Positions 63,015 to 64,000 of a stretch of DNA of 64,000 nucleotides are shown here, in pieces. How positions within the stretch are numbered: position 1 is the stretch's first letter; every line of letters begins with the position of its first letter. The notes under the pieces are model-generated. The model worked only from the letters and a program-made list of their open reading frames with translations, was not told where the DNA came from and made no database searches. The DNA is from Adonisia turfae CCMR0081 (GTDB lineage Bacteria > Cyanobacteriota > Cyanobacteriia > Phormidesmidales > Phormidesmidaceae): assembly GCF_011009555.1 (NCBI RefSeq), contig NZ_QXHD01000004.1, positions 6,054,954 through 6,118,953 of the forward strand. The letters are read 5' to 3'. The translations under genes were made by a program, and so were the position numbers.

Positions 63015-63117
63015 GTGGGGCCTGTTCCTAAGGATAGTACTCGGAAGTAATACGAATTCGGATGTCTTAAACCTGATTAACAATGGACAATCCTGTCGGG
63101 GCATTCCCTTGTGGGGG

Positions 63118-63168
63118 TCGGCTGAGGCTTCGACGGTGAGCTCAGCCGAACCGCTCACCATCGAAGCC
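63118..63168. repeat. Compound palindrome
   Basis: GGCTTCGACGGTGAGC (63126-63141) pairs with GCTCACCATCGAAGCC (63153-63168) except one base. TCGGCTGAG (63118-63126) also pairs with CTCAGCCGA (63141-63149). It looks like a dispersed cyanobacterial palindromic repeat. Confidence 0.7.
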
Positions 63169-63227
63169 ATGCCCTGCGATGACTAGCCAAAATTTCCTGG
63201 CTTACGTGATACCCATTTAGTGCTGAT

Positions 63228-64000
63228 TTATCCTTTGGCTACAGTCATTGCTTTAACTCGGATGTCACCTGTGAGTACCCGTGGTCGGAAGAGCGTTTTG
63301 ATTAAAATCCAGAGGGATTGCAGCTCACCTGGTGTATTCCAACGTTTCCACTGACCGGGACGACAATACAAAAGCTCAACCATTTTGCGAGTTTCGGGTA
63401 GGGTGACATTTTGGAACTGCACGTTAACGCAGGGAAATTCCCCATCATTGCTCACACTGGTTAATACCCCGCGTAGAGAAATCAGGTCTTCGCTAATGGA
63501 GAGTTGTACTGGTCGAGTTTCCCCAGGTGCCAATTGGGGTAATCCTCGCTGAGTAAGGGTAATCTGAGCTCCAATTTCTGAAATAGCTGTTGTGGTGCCC
63601 CACCAGATGCGATCGCCAATTTGTAGACGCACCACCCGACGCAGATCAAACCAATCGTAAGGGTTAGGGCGAGGAACATCTAGCAACACCAGCAAAGCCG
63701 CACCCAGCATCATCAGGTTGTACAAGCTCCAGATCCAGCCGATGCCAAGACCCCGTAAATGGGCTACAGCCTCAGGCGTTACTTCCAATGCCCAGTTGCC
63801 GCGTGCCAAACATTCTCCCAAATTTAACCAGATGCTACAGGCCGTCAGCACAAACATGAGCATTAGAGGCCAGGCTAGACTCCAGTTAAATCGAAAGCTT
63901 TGACTGGATGTGCCCTTGGGAGTGACCTTAAACCCTGTGCCAAAGGGTGACAGCAGTGCCTGAATGACCGTTGCTGCCAGAGGAAATGCTAGCACTAGCG
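63228..64000 (-). CDS. Cellulose-synthase-like protein with PilZ domain (5' partial)
   Basis: The frame is open to the window end, so the start is outside. The visible 257 residues contain membrane helices (LAWPLMLMFVLTACSIWLNL, WIWSLYNLMMLGAALLVLLD) followed by a PilZ-like domain (DLRRVVRLQIGDRIWWGTTT, and ISEIGAQITLTQRG) near YDWFDLRRV. This layout fits the C-terminus of a BcsA-type cellulose synthase, where PilZ binds cyclic-di-GMP and opens the enzyme. The catalytic GT2 domain lies beyond the window. Confidence 0.75.
   Translation of the reverse strand, partial: LVLAFPLAATVIQALLSPFGTGFKVTPKGTSSQSFRFNWSLAWPLMLMFVLTACSIWLNLGECLARGNWALEVTPEAVAHLRGLGIGWIWSLYNLMMLGAALLVLLDVPRPNPYDWFDLRRVVRLQIGDRIWWGTTTAISEIGAQITLTQRGLPQLAPGETRPVQLSISEDLISLRGVLTSVSNDGEFPCVNVQFQNVTLPETRKMVELLYCRPGQWKRWNTPGELQSLWILIKTLFRPRVLTGDIRVKAMTVAKG

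Overview
The window is chromosomal DNA from a cyanobacterium. The evidence is phosphoribulokinase, Ycf4 (photosystem I assembly), a Gap2-type glyceraldehyde-3-phosphate dehydrogenase, a phycobilisome-linker-domain protein, DevBCA-type exporters, and frequent HIP1 octamers (GCGATCGC, e.g. near 1040, 2811, 5327, 8100, 19200, 54034). The genus cannot be fixed from sequence alone. I found no rRNA, tRNA or CRISPR array.

Layout. (1) 1-7873: the 3' end of a contractile injection system (CIS) operon. It has a baseplate J-like protein (cut by the window edge), a tail protein I with an extra Ig-like N-terminus, a cyanobacterial CIS-associated protein, and two large single-span membrane proteins with Ig-like domains, one of them carrying a WD40 propeller. 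This fits the idea of a membrane-anchored (thylakoid-type) CIS. (2) 7874-13716: an accessory region. It holds orphan small genes, a decaying tandem family of a 75-aa gene, a TIR-formylglycine-enzyme-fold protein whose 3' end looks like a diversity-generating-retroelement variable region, an IS630-type transposon with a frameshifted transposase, and two tandem ~110-bp structured repeats. (3) 13717-21436: a glycosyltransferase, an RND efflux pump with its adaptor, a divergent PadR regulator with 15-bp tandem operator-like repeats between them, and a membrane-tailed phycobilisome linker. (4) 21703-25159: an NfeD-like/flotillin/flotillin operon with an Asp-rich linker. (5) 25398-36804: an EF-G-like GTPase lacking the usual catalytic His, a sulfotransferase, a DevB-DevC-DevC-DevA exporter, holB-tmk, and an FHA protein.

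(6) 37132-45449: core photosynthesis and housekeeping genes: prk, ycf4, a cyclophilin lipoprotein, a KAS enzyme, ftsH, an M23 peptidase and a small TPR protein. (7) 45560-50848: a selenium module (oxidoreductase-SelD fusion plus MnmH) and a radical SAM protein. (8) 51030-57649: a TPR protein, gap2, the murC-murB-ybaB cell-wall group and a low-molecular-weight phosphatase. (9) 57809-64000: a divergent photolyase/cryptochrome, a GT39-like membrane glycosyltransferase, an unknown 367-aa protein, and the PilZ-containing C-terminus of a cellulose-synthase-like protein cut by the window end.

The most unusual signals are the NNC-biased variable-region signature in the TIR-FGE gene, the membrane-anchoring CIS components, the decaying small-gene family, the duplicated structured repeats at 13271-13490, and the exactly phased 15-bp repeats upstream of the RND adaptor.
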